The notes under the pieces are model-generated. The model was not told the origin of the DNA. It searched no databases and saw only the letters and a program-made list of their open reading frames with translations. 64,000 nt of DNA, taken from assembly GCA_051418055.1 (NCBI GenBank), contig JBPRGH010000062.1:62001-126000 (forward strand), written 5' to 3'. This stretch comes from JBPRGH01 sp051418055. Lineage in GTDB: Bacteria; Bacteroidota; Bacteroidia; Cytophagales; Cyclobacteriaceae. A program made the position numbers and the translations under genes. Positions 52,335 to 62,000 of the stretch are shown one piece after another; position 1 is the stretch's first letter; every line of letters begins with the position of its first letter.

Positions 52335-55300
52335 TCAACTTTTCAGCTTTTCCCTAAGTGTTGCAACCTCAACATTTTGCTTCCGTAGCCTTTGGCACAA
52401 TATCTTCATCATTTCACGTATAACCTCCATTCTGTCAGCCATTATTTCATAAAAAGCCTGCTGATCAATCCTGAGCAGCAAGCTATCTTCAAGTGCTGTA
52501 ACCGATGCAGATCGTGGTTCTGTATCCAGCAGGGAAAGCTCGCCGAAAAAATTACCTTCTTTAAGTTCAGCAAGTTTAAAATCACCATCATGTATTAATA
52601 CCGAGCCGGAATAAATAATATACATACAGGTGCCTATTTCATTCTTTTGAACAATTAGATCATCCTTTTTATAAGAAATTTCTTTTAGAATGGAGGCTAT
52701 ATCTACCAGAAGATCTTCCGTTGTTTCACGAAAAATTTCAGTTGTCTTAAGTGCCATTACTTTTTCAATTGTTAATAATTTTGTACTCATATGTACTTGT
52801 TTTTTATGTTCCTCCACAAGTGTTACGGCTGGTGTTATTAAATTCTCCTGAGTTTCAAGCTGAATTTTTTCAAGTGTAAATCCTGCAGTTTCAGAGTACA
52901 ACTCCTCTTTATGACCCTGAGTAACCTCGAGCAATTCAACTAAAGCAGGAACAGGCATCTGATGCACGTTATAAATAGCCACAGCACGCGTCCAAGGAAT
53001 AACAGCAGGACAACCTTCGCCGGTAATTAACTGTGAGAGATATTTATCTAATGAATATTCAGGCACTTTATACCGGCTGTTAAAAATTTTTAGCTGATGG
53101 GATAAGGGGAAATTTTCCAGTAAAGGAAGAACCACCACAGTAAGATCTTTTGAAGCCAATACATCAAGGATTTCAAGGGCATTAGCGATTTTAGTCCTGT
53201 CTTTCATCTGCAGACTTGACCAAACCTGTACGATCTCTTTTGATTCATATAAAAAAGACATCAGGTATAAAATGCGCTTCTTTAGTTGTTTGAGTTCAAT
53301 ATTTAATGCCCTAATTAATAGATCAAAATTTGCTTTTTCCAACCATTTATTGGTATGCATTAATACTTTTATACAATTCAAAAACCATGTGGCATCTGCT
53401 AACTCAGCATGAATGGCATTTAAAATATCTGATTTTTCTCCCTTAGCAGGTTTATAACCTAATAAAGAGCACGAGTGTAAAACCTGATCCCTTACTTCAA
53501 TATTTGGAAAATGGAATTTATCCTTTAAAATCAATATTGATTTTTCGCTTTCTATTCTCCCACAAACCCTAATAAGCCTTCGCAAATGCTTTGGTTTATC
53601 TTTTAGGCTTTCAATTTGCTGTTCTATAACATCAATAACACCTGCATCACATTTTATTAAAGCATTTATAGCAACCTCAAACAAATTAGGCATAAAGATG
53701 CTATGCACTAATGGTTCATATAAATTAGGATGTTTAATTTTACCGGCTGCAATTAAAGCTTCTCTTCTGACTTCAACTTTTTTATCTTTTAAAAGCATTA
53801 ATAAAGGATGATAAAAATTATGAATTCCAACCTCACCAATCACATATGCTCCAAAAGCTCTTTCAGTTGGATCGGGTGAATTAATATGTTCCATTAATCG
53901 CTGACCTGCGATAATAATACCGTTTATACCTCCATAACTTACCAGTCCTACTAAAGCCCCCGCTCTTAAGTCAGGATTCTCAGAGTCGAGAAAATTACTA
54001 ATTTCATCAACCACATCAGCTTCACCCAATGCACAATATGTTTCAACAGCTGCTTTTTTAACTGCAGGAGAAGCTTCCTGCTGAATTTTACTTTTAATAT
54101 TTTGCTGTAGGTCTTTAATCTTTAATGATTTTATCCTGGAATAAACTTCCTTCCTGACTTCTGGCAACGGATGCGATAGTAATTCTCCCATTAAATCGGA
54201 ATTTCTAACAGTTTTATCCTTGCATAATACATCCAGAGCATAAATAACTTCTCCGGGATATTTACTTTTTAGTTTATCATGTATAATTTCTAAAGTTTGA
54301 GGGGTATTAATTTCAAGTGCTGATGTTTCAATAATTCGCTTTTTTAAACCCTCCTCAAGAGTTTTTAGGTAATATTTATTTAAAACAGGTATGCAAGCTA
54401 TCCATCCTACTACACCACCTAGTAGAAGATAACTGTAATGAAGAAGGCCATCATTACTTTCTGAAAAGGTTAGAACAAGAATAATTCCACCAATCCCAAT
54501 TGCTAAAACCTCGATATTATTCATTATTTTATACCCCTGCATTTTCATTTTTCGCGCCAATGGTTGAAGAAGAGATATAAAGCTGGTTTTATACAATGAA
54601 GTATTTAATGTATCACTAATAAACATGATAAAAATCCAGGAGTAAATAAGCAGAGTAGTAGAGTTGGGTAAAAAACTTTCAATTATTACCGCCACACTAA
54701 TAACCGCTAGAGTCACAGGTAGAGCAAATAATGTGAATTTTATCCCATATTTTCGATGAATAAATGCATAAAAAAAGGTTTTTAGAAAAAAAGCCGCAAC
54801 CTGTCCTAAACCAAAAACAATAGCCATTAGCATTACAATATCCTGCTGGTTTTCAGTTTCAAGTTCAACCTTATGTAAAAAGGCAAATTCTATGAATATG
54901 AATGTAATTACAGAGAAAGAAATTGTGAGTGATAAAATAAATATGAACTGAGTTTTAAATATTTTTTTAAATAAATTTTCCGGCTCTTCTTCATCAGTTT
55001 TCTCCGATTCAGAATTATCTACATCCGTAATTAAATCCTTATGTGTGCCGGACACAATGCGGAACAAGAAAATCAATGAGATCAATAATCCTGCAGCAGA
55101 AATCCACAGTAAGTTAACCGTACCAATAAAAGGTATAAATATTGTTGCCGCTAAATAACCCAGAATATTGGCAGGGATCTCAGAAGAACTCACAAGTCCA
55201 TATAATCTTTTACTTTGGCGTACATCAAGCAATAATAATACGAGCCGGTTAAAGCCATCGTCAATATAATCAGCCATAACCCTGTGCCAGATGATAAGCC

Positions 55301-55652
55301 CGTATCCTATCCAGATCAGGTCATAATTAAACCCAAACCTGAATATCACTATCACCAGTAAGAGCATAATTGCCTCCGAGAGAATAATATTTTTTGGAGA
55401 CATTATCTTCTCAAGCTGGTTATATACCAGCATTAAAAAAAGCAGCATTAAGCTGGTCCCTATAAAAACATATGGAAGCTCACTTATTGAGTGATCGGTA
55501 AGAAAGATGGCGCTTGCTGTAACAAACAGGATGGCCAAAGAAAAGTATTGAAAGAAAGAGAAAGCAAGAAGAAGGATAACAATTGACTCCTCATCCTTTC
55601 TAAGATTTAAGGTATTCTTTAATCTTCTTGGCAGATCTGTGGCAAAATTCAC
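52335..55652 (-). CDS. Nucleotide-carrier/MFS-like membrane domain fused to HEAT repeats and a cyclic-nucleotide-binding domain
   Basis: An 1105-residue fusion. Residues about 20-430 contain about 12 membrane helices similar in layout to NTT/ATP-ADP carriers or MFS transporters. Residues about 445-900 are HEAT-like helical pairs (PEVRKEVYSRIKSLKI, DLRAGALVGLVSYGG, RREALIAAGKIKHPNL). Residues about 975-1090 are a cyclic-nucleotide-binding domain with phosphate-binding cassette FFGELSLLDTEPRSASV (Gly1037, Glu1038, Arg1047), the residues that hold cAMP in CRP-like proteins. It begins with GTG two bases after the upstream HD gene stop. Best guess: a cAMP-gated transporter or sensor. Whether it moves nucleotides is unknown. 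Confidence 0.8.
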   Translation of the reverse strand: MNFATDLPRRLKNTLNLRKDEESIVILLLAFSFFQYFSLAILFVTASAIFLTDHSISELPYVFIGTSLMLLFLMLVYNQLEKIMSPKNIILSEAIMLLLVIVIFRFGFNYDLIWIGYGLIIWHRVMADYIDDGFNRLVLLLLDVRQSKRLYGLVSSSEIPANILGYLAATIFIPFIGTVNLLWISAAGLLISLIFLFRIVSGTHKDLITDVDNSESEKTDEEEPENLFKKIFKTQFIFILSLTISFSVITFIFIEFAFLHKVELETENQQDIVMLMAIVFGLGQVAAFFLKTFFYAFIHRKYGIKFTLFALPVTLAVISVAVIIESFLPNSTTLLIYSWIFIMFISDTLNTSLYKTSFISLLQPLARKMKMQGYKIMNNIEVLAIGIGGIILVLTFSESNDGLLHYSYLLLGGVVGWIACIPVLNKYYLKTLEEGLKKRIIETSALEINTPQTLEIIHDKLKSKYPGEVIYALDVLCKDKTVRNSDLMGELLSHPLPEVRKEVYSRIKSLKIKDLQQNIKSKIQQEASPAVKKAAVETYCALGEADVVDEISNFLDSENPDLRAGALVGLVSYGGINGIIIAGQRLMEHINSPDPTERAFGAYVIGEVGIHNFYHPLLMLLKDKKVEVRREALIAAGKIKHPNLYEPLVHSIFMPNLFEVAINALIKCDAGVIDVIEQQIESLKDKPKHLRRLIRVCGRIESEKSILILKDKFHFPNIEVRDQVLHSCSLLGYKPAKGEKSDILNAIHAELADATWFLNCIKVLMHTNKWLEKANFDLLIRALNIELKQLKKRILYLMSFLYESKEIVQVWSSLQMKDRTKIANALEILDVLASKDLTVVVLPLLENFPLSHQLKIFNSRYKVPEYSLDKYLSQLITGEGCPAVIPWTRAVAIYNVHQMPVPALVELLEVTQGHKEELYSETAGFTLEKIQLETQENLITPAVTLVEEHKKQVHMSTKLLTIEKVMALKTTEIFRETTEDLLVDIASILKEISYKKDDLIVQKNEIGTCMYIIYSGSVLIHDGDFKLAELKEGNFFGELSLLDTEPRSASVTALEDSLLLRIDQQAFYEIMADRMEVIREMMKILCQRLRKQNVEVATLREKLKS

Positions 55653-55654
55653 AG

Positions 55655-56248
55655 TTAAAGTAAGCTTTTAATTTCAGATAAATGCTTCTTTTTCAGCGCT
55701 TCACGTCGTTTTTTTGCTGTTTGCGTATAATACTGATGCATATTGAAAAAAGAAACCTGCTTTCTGTTAAATTCTTCTTCCGTTTTAACCAGTCCGTTAG
55801 CCAGCCACTCCTTCATCAGGCTTTGTGATATTGAATGAAAATCTTCTCTTCCAAGATAATCAAGATCAGCATCACAAATTATCATTTCCAAATGAGTTTG
55901 AGGATTATGTGGAATTTTAGTTGCTAATATGAGATCACAAATTATCTTAATCTGCTCATCAGAATATTTAAAAGAAGGTAAAACCTCTTTAGCTATTTCT
56001 ACAGCTACAGGTTCATTATCCATGTATTGCACTACAAATCCAAGATCATGAAAAATCCCTGCTGTTTTTAAAAGCGTCAAATCCTCACCATTTATCCTTT
56101 CCGCATTAGCAATATTTTCAATCGCCTGACATACATCCAACGTATGATGAACATGATGATAAAAAAGATTTTCAGGCAGTTCATTCTTTAATCTATCTAA
56201 AGCGTACTTTTTAGCCCCTGTATAATTCATGCATAGTAATAAATCCAT
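55655..56248 (-). CDS. HD-domain phosphohydrolase (second of two)
   Basis: A 197-residue soluble protein with a complete HD metal site: His in YHHVHHTLDV, His-Asp in FHDLGF, and Asp in CDADLDYLGR. The domain spans residues about 25-165 and a helical tail follows. It is a paralogue of the protein at 56365-56982. Start codons near 56248 (ATG) and 56230 (ATG) are both possible. Between a cyclase and a cAMP-binding effector, a cyclic-nucleotide phosphodiesterase role is attractive, but the HD superfamily is broad and the substrate is not shown. Confidence 0.8.
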   Translation of the reverse strand: MDLLLCMNYTGAKKYALDRLKNELPENLFYHHVHHTLDVCQAIENIANAERINGEDLTLLKTAGIFHDLGFVVQYMDNEPVAVEIAKEVLPSFKYSDEQIKIICDLILATKIPHNPQTHLEMIICDADLDYLGREDFHSISQSLMKEWLANGLVKTEEEFNRKQVSFFNMHQYYTQTAKKRREALKKKHLSEIKSLL

Positions 56249-56364
56249 CAAATAAATATATTATAACATATAAAGCAACATATTTCTCAGTTATTATAAA
56301 TCCTCCTGATTTTTCAAGAATTTTATTTTTAAGCGAAAAAATTATCATTTAAAAAATAGCATGA

Positions 56365-56982
56365 TTATTCATCAGCTAATTCAGAGATAATCCTCCTTTT
56401 ATTTGGTTCCCTGACTTTTTTACTAAAGGCTGTATAATAAGAATGATTTTTTAGGAATTTTAGCTGCAAATCCTTCCAGTCTGCCTCCTTTCTTACTATA
56501 TCAAAATTTTTAAACTCAATAAACAGGTTTCTAGCAATGGGATAATAATCTTTACGCCCCAAATAATCCAGGTCAGCATCACATAATATCTCCTGAAGCT
56601 TTGTCTTTGGTTCAATACCTATTTTAGTAGCCATTATCATATCGCAGATCGTTTCTATCTGATCAGGTGCAAAACCATAGTTGGCCAATTGTTCCCTCGC
56701 TAGTATTACACTATTTTCTTCATGCCTTTTATATGTTACAGTATACCCTATATCATGATAAAGAGCACTAAGCCTTAATAAGAGTAAATCCTGCTCATCC
56801 GTAACATCCTCGTTTGATGCGATTTCATTACAGCAATTAAGGACATCAAGTGTATGATCCACACTATGATAGGTTAATTCAGGAGAGAGTTTATTATTAA
56901 GCTCAGAAATGACGAAAAGCTTTATTTCCGAAAATGAAGGGATTTTATTTTTCTTTTTTTGTACAACTCTCCCGGTCTGCAT
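56365..56982 (-). CDS. HD-domain phosphohydrolase (first of two)
   Basis: A 205-residue protein from the ATG at 56982; a TTG at 57003 would overlap the cyclase stop by 11 bases and add seven residues. The HD site is complete: YHSVDHTLDV, YHDIGY and CDADLDYLGRKDYY. Sequence is close to the next gene (shared CDADLDYLGR, ICDMIMATKI against ICDLILATKI), so the pair arose by tandem duplication. A 116-base gap separates them. Expected role: hydrolysis of a nucleotide or cyclic nucleotide made by the upstream cyclase (inference). Confidence 0.8.
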   Translation of the reverse strand: MQTGRVVQKKKNKIPSFSEIKLFVISELNNKLSPELTYHSVDHTLDVLNCCNEIASNEDVTDEQDLLLLRLSALYHDIGYTVTYKRHEENSVILAREQLANYGFAPDQIETICDMIMATKIGIEPKTKLQEILCDADLDYLGRKDYYPIARNLFIEFKNFDIVRKEADWKDLQLKFLKNHSYYTAFSKKVREPNKRRIISELADE

Positions 56983-56992
56983 AAGAGGATTT

Positions 56993-59002
56993 TTAATGGA
57001 CAAATTTTATATCAGCAAATTTCTTGTCATCCTTTTCACTCGAAACAACTTCTTCATTATAGGCCTCGTTAAGAAAGTACATTTTCAATTTCCCTCTGTT
57101 TTTGGCCTCTATTTCACCTCTATAACTACATTTAAATTGATCTTTAATAAGCTCAAAAGTGTTTTCAGAAATGTTTATTTTACCCGGCTCTGAAGTGGAC
57201 TCCATTCTGGCAGCAATATTTACAGTATCGCCCCATATATCGTAAGCGAATTTTTTAATTCCCACAATACCGGAAACTATAGGACCAGTATGCATGCCGA
57301 TCCTAACTTCAAAATATGGACGACCCTGCTGTATTCTTGTTTCTTTAAACTTATCCATGTAATTACGGATCTCAAGGGCTGCTTTAGCTACATCAACGGG
57401 ATGTGTAGCATTTGTTTTTGGGATACCTCCGGCAGCCATATAGGCATCTCCAATCGTCTTTATTTTCTCCAGGCCATGGCGGGTAATAATTATATCAAAC
57501 ATCTTGAAGCACTCGTGGAGGTTTTTTACCAGCTCACCCGGGGTCATTGTGGCTGAAATAGTGGTAAATCCTTTAAAATCAGTGAATAAAATAGTTGAAG
57601 ACTCATAGTATTTTGCTTCTGCTTCTCCTTTTTCTTTCAGCTCCTCAGCTGTTTCGGCAGGTAATATGTTGAGCAACAGATCATCAGAACGTCCTTTCTC
57701 TTTTTCAAGAATTGCTTTAATCTTGCGCATAAATTTATAGCGGCGGAATATACCAACAGCCAGTATAAGTAAGAGAAAACCAACTATACCGGCACTCCAG
57801 CTGATGGCACGCTGACGGTTTGTTTCCAATTGTTGTATTTCATTGGCTGCGGCTAAAAGATCTATTTCATCCTGTTTTTTATTTATTGTATAATTTAATT
57901 GTAAAGCATTAAGCTTTTTAGCTGACTCAATACTATATAATGTATCTGTAATATTGATTAATAGATCTTTATATTTATAGGCTTCTTTCCAATCACCAAC
58001 AGTCGAATAAACACTGGAAAGCCCCGCATAGGCATTTTTTAAATGATTCTTTAAATCATAATTTATAGCAGTTTCTTCTGCAAGTAAAAATACCGGTAGA
58101 GCTAATTCTGGTTTGTTAAGTTTTAAATAAGATTGTCCCAATTTAATTAATAAATCACTATATGTTTCTTGATCTTGATACTTTTCCTTGCTTAATTCAA
58201 TCGCTTCTTTTTGGAGCTTAAGACCATTAAATGTATCTCCTTTTTCCACTAAAACTTTACCTTTAGTCGAAAGTGCCCGGGTGTAGCCAACATCCCCTTT
58301 AAATGCAACTAAAGATCTTTCCAGACAATATAATGCAGAGTCATATAACTTCTTTTCAAGATATAGTCCCCCAAGGTTTAGCATTACATTTCCTTCATAT
58401 CGTGGGGGTACTTGATTCAAATAATCTAGTGATCTATTATAATAATATAATGCTTTATCATGGGTTTCTTTTTTTGAAAAATAAATAGCTCCAATATTTA
58501 ATAATGCCGTGAAAAGACGAGGGATATCATTTGTTTTTTCAGCTATTTCTAATGCACGAAGGTTGTAATCCAAGGCTACAGTATAATCGCCTGCATTATA
58601 ATATACAGCAGCAAGATTTGTAAGAAGATTTGATATTCCAGTTGAATCATTAAGTTCCTTAAAAATATTTAAAGATGGTTCCCAGTTGTAGAGTATTTGA
58701 TCAGAATTAGATTGAGCATAGTAGGTAAGACCTATATGCTTATAGGCATAAGCAAGACCTTTTTTATAGTTAATTTCTTCAGCAATTTCTCTTGCCTCAG
58801 TAGCATATTTTCTTGATAACTCTGGGTCTGAGCCCCATAATAAGAGGCTTATTTCATTCAGAAGATTGACTTTCTGAGTGTCACGCTCTATCTTTTGGAG
58901 TTCAACTTTTAAGCTATCAATAGTATTATCCTGCCCTTGTACATGTGAAAAAATAGAAATACAAATAATTAAAAATAAATATCTCATTTTCATATATTTC
59001 AT
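56993..59002 (-). CDS. TPR-domain receptor adenylate cyclase (class III)
   Basis: A 669-residue membrane protein: signal peptide (1-24), about eight tetratricopeptide repeats outside the membrane (roughly 40-350), one membrane helix (about 398-420), a coiled coil, and a class III cyclase domain (about 465-640). Active-site residues are complete: metal Asp475 (FTDFKGFT) and Asp519 (TIGDAYMA), Lys515 and Asp588 (FAYDIWGD), which select adenine, and Asn595 and Arg599 for catalysis. It should therefore make cAMP rather than cGMP. TPRs in the periplasm probably sense a protein or ligand. It heads a four-gene run with HD hydrolases and a cAMP-binding fusion. Confidence 0.9.
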   Translation of the reverse strand: MKYMKMRYLFLIICISIFSHVQGQDNTIDSLKVELQKIERDTQKVNLLNEISLLLWGSDPELSRKYATEAREIAEEINYKKGLAYAYKHIGLTYYAQSNSDQILYNWEPSLNIFKELNDSTGISNLLTNLAAVYYNAGDYTVALDYNLRALEIAEKTNDIPRLFTALLNIGAIYFSKKETHDKALYYYNRSLDYLNQVPPRYEGNVMLNLGGLYLEKKLYDSALYCLERSLVAFKGDVGYTRALSTKGKVLVEKGDTFNGLKLQKEAIELSKEKYQDQETYSDLLIKLGQSYLKLNKPELALPVFLLAEETAINYDLKNHLKNAYAGLSSVYSTVGDWKEAYKYKDLLINITDTLYSIESAKKLNALQLNYTINKKQDEIDLLAAANEIQQLETNRQRAISWSAGIVGFLLLILAVGIFRRYKFMRKIKAILEKEKGRSDDLLLNILPAETAEELKEKGEAEAKYYESSTILFTDFKGFTTISATMTPGELVKNLHECFKMFDIIITRHGLEKIKTIGDAYMAAGGIPKTNATHPVDVAKAALEIRNYMDKFKETRIQQGRPYFEVRIGMHTGPIVSGIVGIKKFAYDIWGDTVNIAARMESTSEPGKINISENTFELIKDQFKCSYRGEIEAKNRGKLKMYFLNEAYNEEVVSSEKDDKKFADIKFVH

Positions 59003-59026
59003 AAGCTTATCTCTAATAAAGCAATA

Positions 59027-59057
59027 CTCCTAATGACCGTTTTAGGATCATTAGGAG
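59027..59057 (-). terminator. Terminator-like hairpin after the giant protease gene
   Basis: CTCCTAATGA pairs perfectly with TCATTAGGAG around an 11-base loop. On the minus strand a mixed T-rich stretch follows. It lies 30 bases after the stop at 59087 and 25 bases before the cyclase start codon. Confidence 0.6.
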
Positions 59058-59086
59058 CATAATATAGTTTTATTTTAATTTAAAAC

Positions 59087-62000
59087 CTACTCTTTATAAA
59101 CTCTCAGTGTTTCTGTTATACCAAGGTTATTAATAATAATATAATAGGTTCCATCAGGTACGCCAGTTAAATCAATTAGTACCAGATTATTTAATTCATC
59201 CTTAAGAATCGAAACATATTGAATATTACCGTTACCATCAGAAACTGCAATTGACGCATCCGTCACTGATCCACTGATAAATTCAACCGTTACCTCACCT
59301 TGCGTAGGATTAGGGAAGATATTATACTCTGTTGTTGCAGTTTCAGTACTACTATCTAATGCTGTACTACAACCTTCCGAATTAACACTTTCTGATGAAG
59401 CATAAGCTGATTTATCGATAGAGGTAGAATAAACCTGCCAGTTCATTTTAGTGCCATCCCAATCAATGCTAAAGATATGTTTTCCAGGTAAAAATACCTC
59501 TGGTAATTCTCCCCCATATGCTGAAGTACCTACTATTTGATTATTATCTCCTTCATGAATATACCATGGCATATTATCCCTGTTATAGTAGGAGAAATAA
59601 GCTCTAACTGTATATCCGGAAGGATCATTATATAATTGTTCTGTACATTCCAGCTGAAGCTTTATTTTATTACCGGAAAAAATCGGGTTCACGTATAAAA
59701 TACCATTTACCGGATTTATAAAATAATTCATTGGTTCCTGAATTGAAGGAACTATCTCATATACACCTGCAGAACCGTTATAATCAGGAAGTACAGAATA
59801 ACTTACTGAAGAAGTATCACCAAATACATCAGCATAAGTTTCATTAAATAAATAACCTTCAAGAGTAGATGTAAATGCTGGTAAAGCATCTTGTTCATTA
59901 ATAACTGTATCACCAGCAGCCAATATTAGCTCTGCTTTATTTATTGTAAGGGTTCCTACTTTGTAGTTAATAAGAAAATTTTTATTAAAAAACGCTCCGG
60001 GAACAATATAATGAGGCTCCTCAGCTGAAGTTGCGTTTATTCCTGTTATAAAATTAATGGAGCGTATGATATTTATTTCACTATCATTTTCGGAAACGAT
60101 TACTACAGTACTATCATTAGATGATCCACTGCTCTCATCATTTACTAAAGCCATAGCTGTATTTACGAGAGCCATAGCCGTATTAGTTATATTTCCACTT
60201 CCATCATCAACTTTAATTATTGCATCACCATTAGCTAATATTTGGCCATTAACGAGAGCCATAGCTGTATTAGTAAATGTTCCTTCTTGTGAAATTTGAT
60301 ATTCTTCTAATAAGCTTATATCAATTAAAACTCCATCATTTCCATTTACAAGGGCCATAGCTGTATTTAGCGCTTTTTCACTAATTGTCCAGGATGTATT
60401 ATTTACTAATGCCATGGCAGTATTAACTAAGGCCATAGCTGTGTTTAATACCGCAACAGTGTCCTGCACCAACTGCTCATTATGACCAGATTGAATTTTA
60501 AATAAAATACTATCCCGGTTAGGAATACTCATACCTGCTCCAAAAGCATACTGAAAAGAAATCTCCCCAACTTTATCCCCATAAGTAATAGTCATATCAT
60601 TAGGAGTAATCGTCAGCGGTAGCGGATCAATATGAAGTGCACCATTGGTAAATTCAAAATTATAAAGCTCCTGTAGCTCTACCGGCGGTTCAATAGGCTC
60701 TCCTGTAACAGGATCGGTGCCAAAACCAGGGGCCACAAAATATACACCTATATCACTTGTACTTGTTGCCAAAGTCGTAAATACAACCTCAGGAAGTAAC
60801 GCCATTTCTTCTTCGGATAAAGATGGAGAGATAGTATATTCAAAAGAAGGTACTGCTTCACCATATTTTTTCACGGTATCCACAGCAGTAATTGTAACTG
60901 TTTTAATAATAGGATCAAAGAATGACGTTGAATCTGAATATCCACCATCCGAACCATTTGTTCCCGGCTTAGGAGGGTTATAAAGATTTAGCGGAGGATT
61001 GCCAACGAAAGGTTCAACGGTAGCCTCTATTAAAGTGGTGACTCCATCAACATTTGTTCTATTTGTTATCACCAAAGGTTCACCTCTTAGTAATACCTGC
61101 ACATCATTAGAAAGGTATTCACCCTGAACTGTCACTGTAAAGATGGAATCCCCCGGTATAACATTTTCCCTATCATAAATTAAAGAATCCATAATAATAG
61201 GCATAGGGTTGGCCAAAGAATCTAGAATAGCTTTTACATCAAGTAACCCTGCTCCTGATATATTATCAACTCCTGTCAGATCCAGATCTATTGCTCTGGA
61301 AGCCAACAGGTCCCGCATGGCAATAGTGGATACCTCATCTTTTATAGCACCGGTTGAATTGTCATAAAATCTGTCGTAAGCCTCAAGAACAAGTGCCATT
61401 ACACCTGCCGCATGAGGGGCTGCTGCTGATGATCCGAAGAAATTAGGATAACTATCAGCATCATAATTAATATCACTTCCAAATGAGGATGTATTTGCAC
61501 CATCTGCAGCTATAAAATCCGGTTTTGCCATAGTGGCACCTAAAACATTGCCTCCTCTTGAAGAATATGGATTTGTCTTAATAAGCGACGGATCAGTTGC
61601 ATAATCTGGAGTATAGCCATAAAAGATAGCCCCTACACTACTTAGCGCCGGAGAGCTGGCATGACCAATCACAGTTGAAGAATTTGCCCCATGTTCCCTG
61701 AATTTCCAGTCACTACCTCTGAATATTATATACTGGAAATCAAGCCCGGCCGGGATACCGCTTCCTGTAATCATTACATTTACTATTGTGGATTCGGTAA
61801 TTCGGAAAGCTGTAATTTCAATTGGATCCTCTCCTGTATTATGGCGGTTACCACTGTATAACAAGTTTCCTAATCCATCTACTATCCAAACATCAAGGTC
61901 ATATGAAGTTCCTGGGAATTCATTTTGGGAATAAAATAAATCATCCCATTGTAGCTCCATTACATAAACCCCAGGCTCAAGGCCTATTTGTTGAAAAATA

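Noticed and set aside
60140..60445. Regular repeats that could suggest a CRISPR array
   Set aside because: The repeats encode an in-frame peptide inside one long gene, vary in codons, and have spacers of unequal length.
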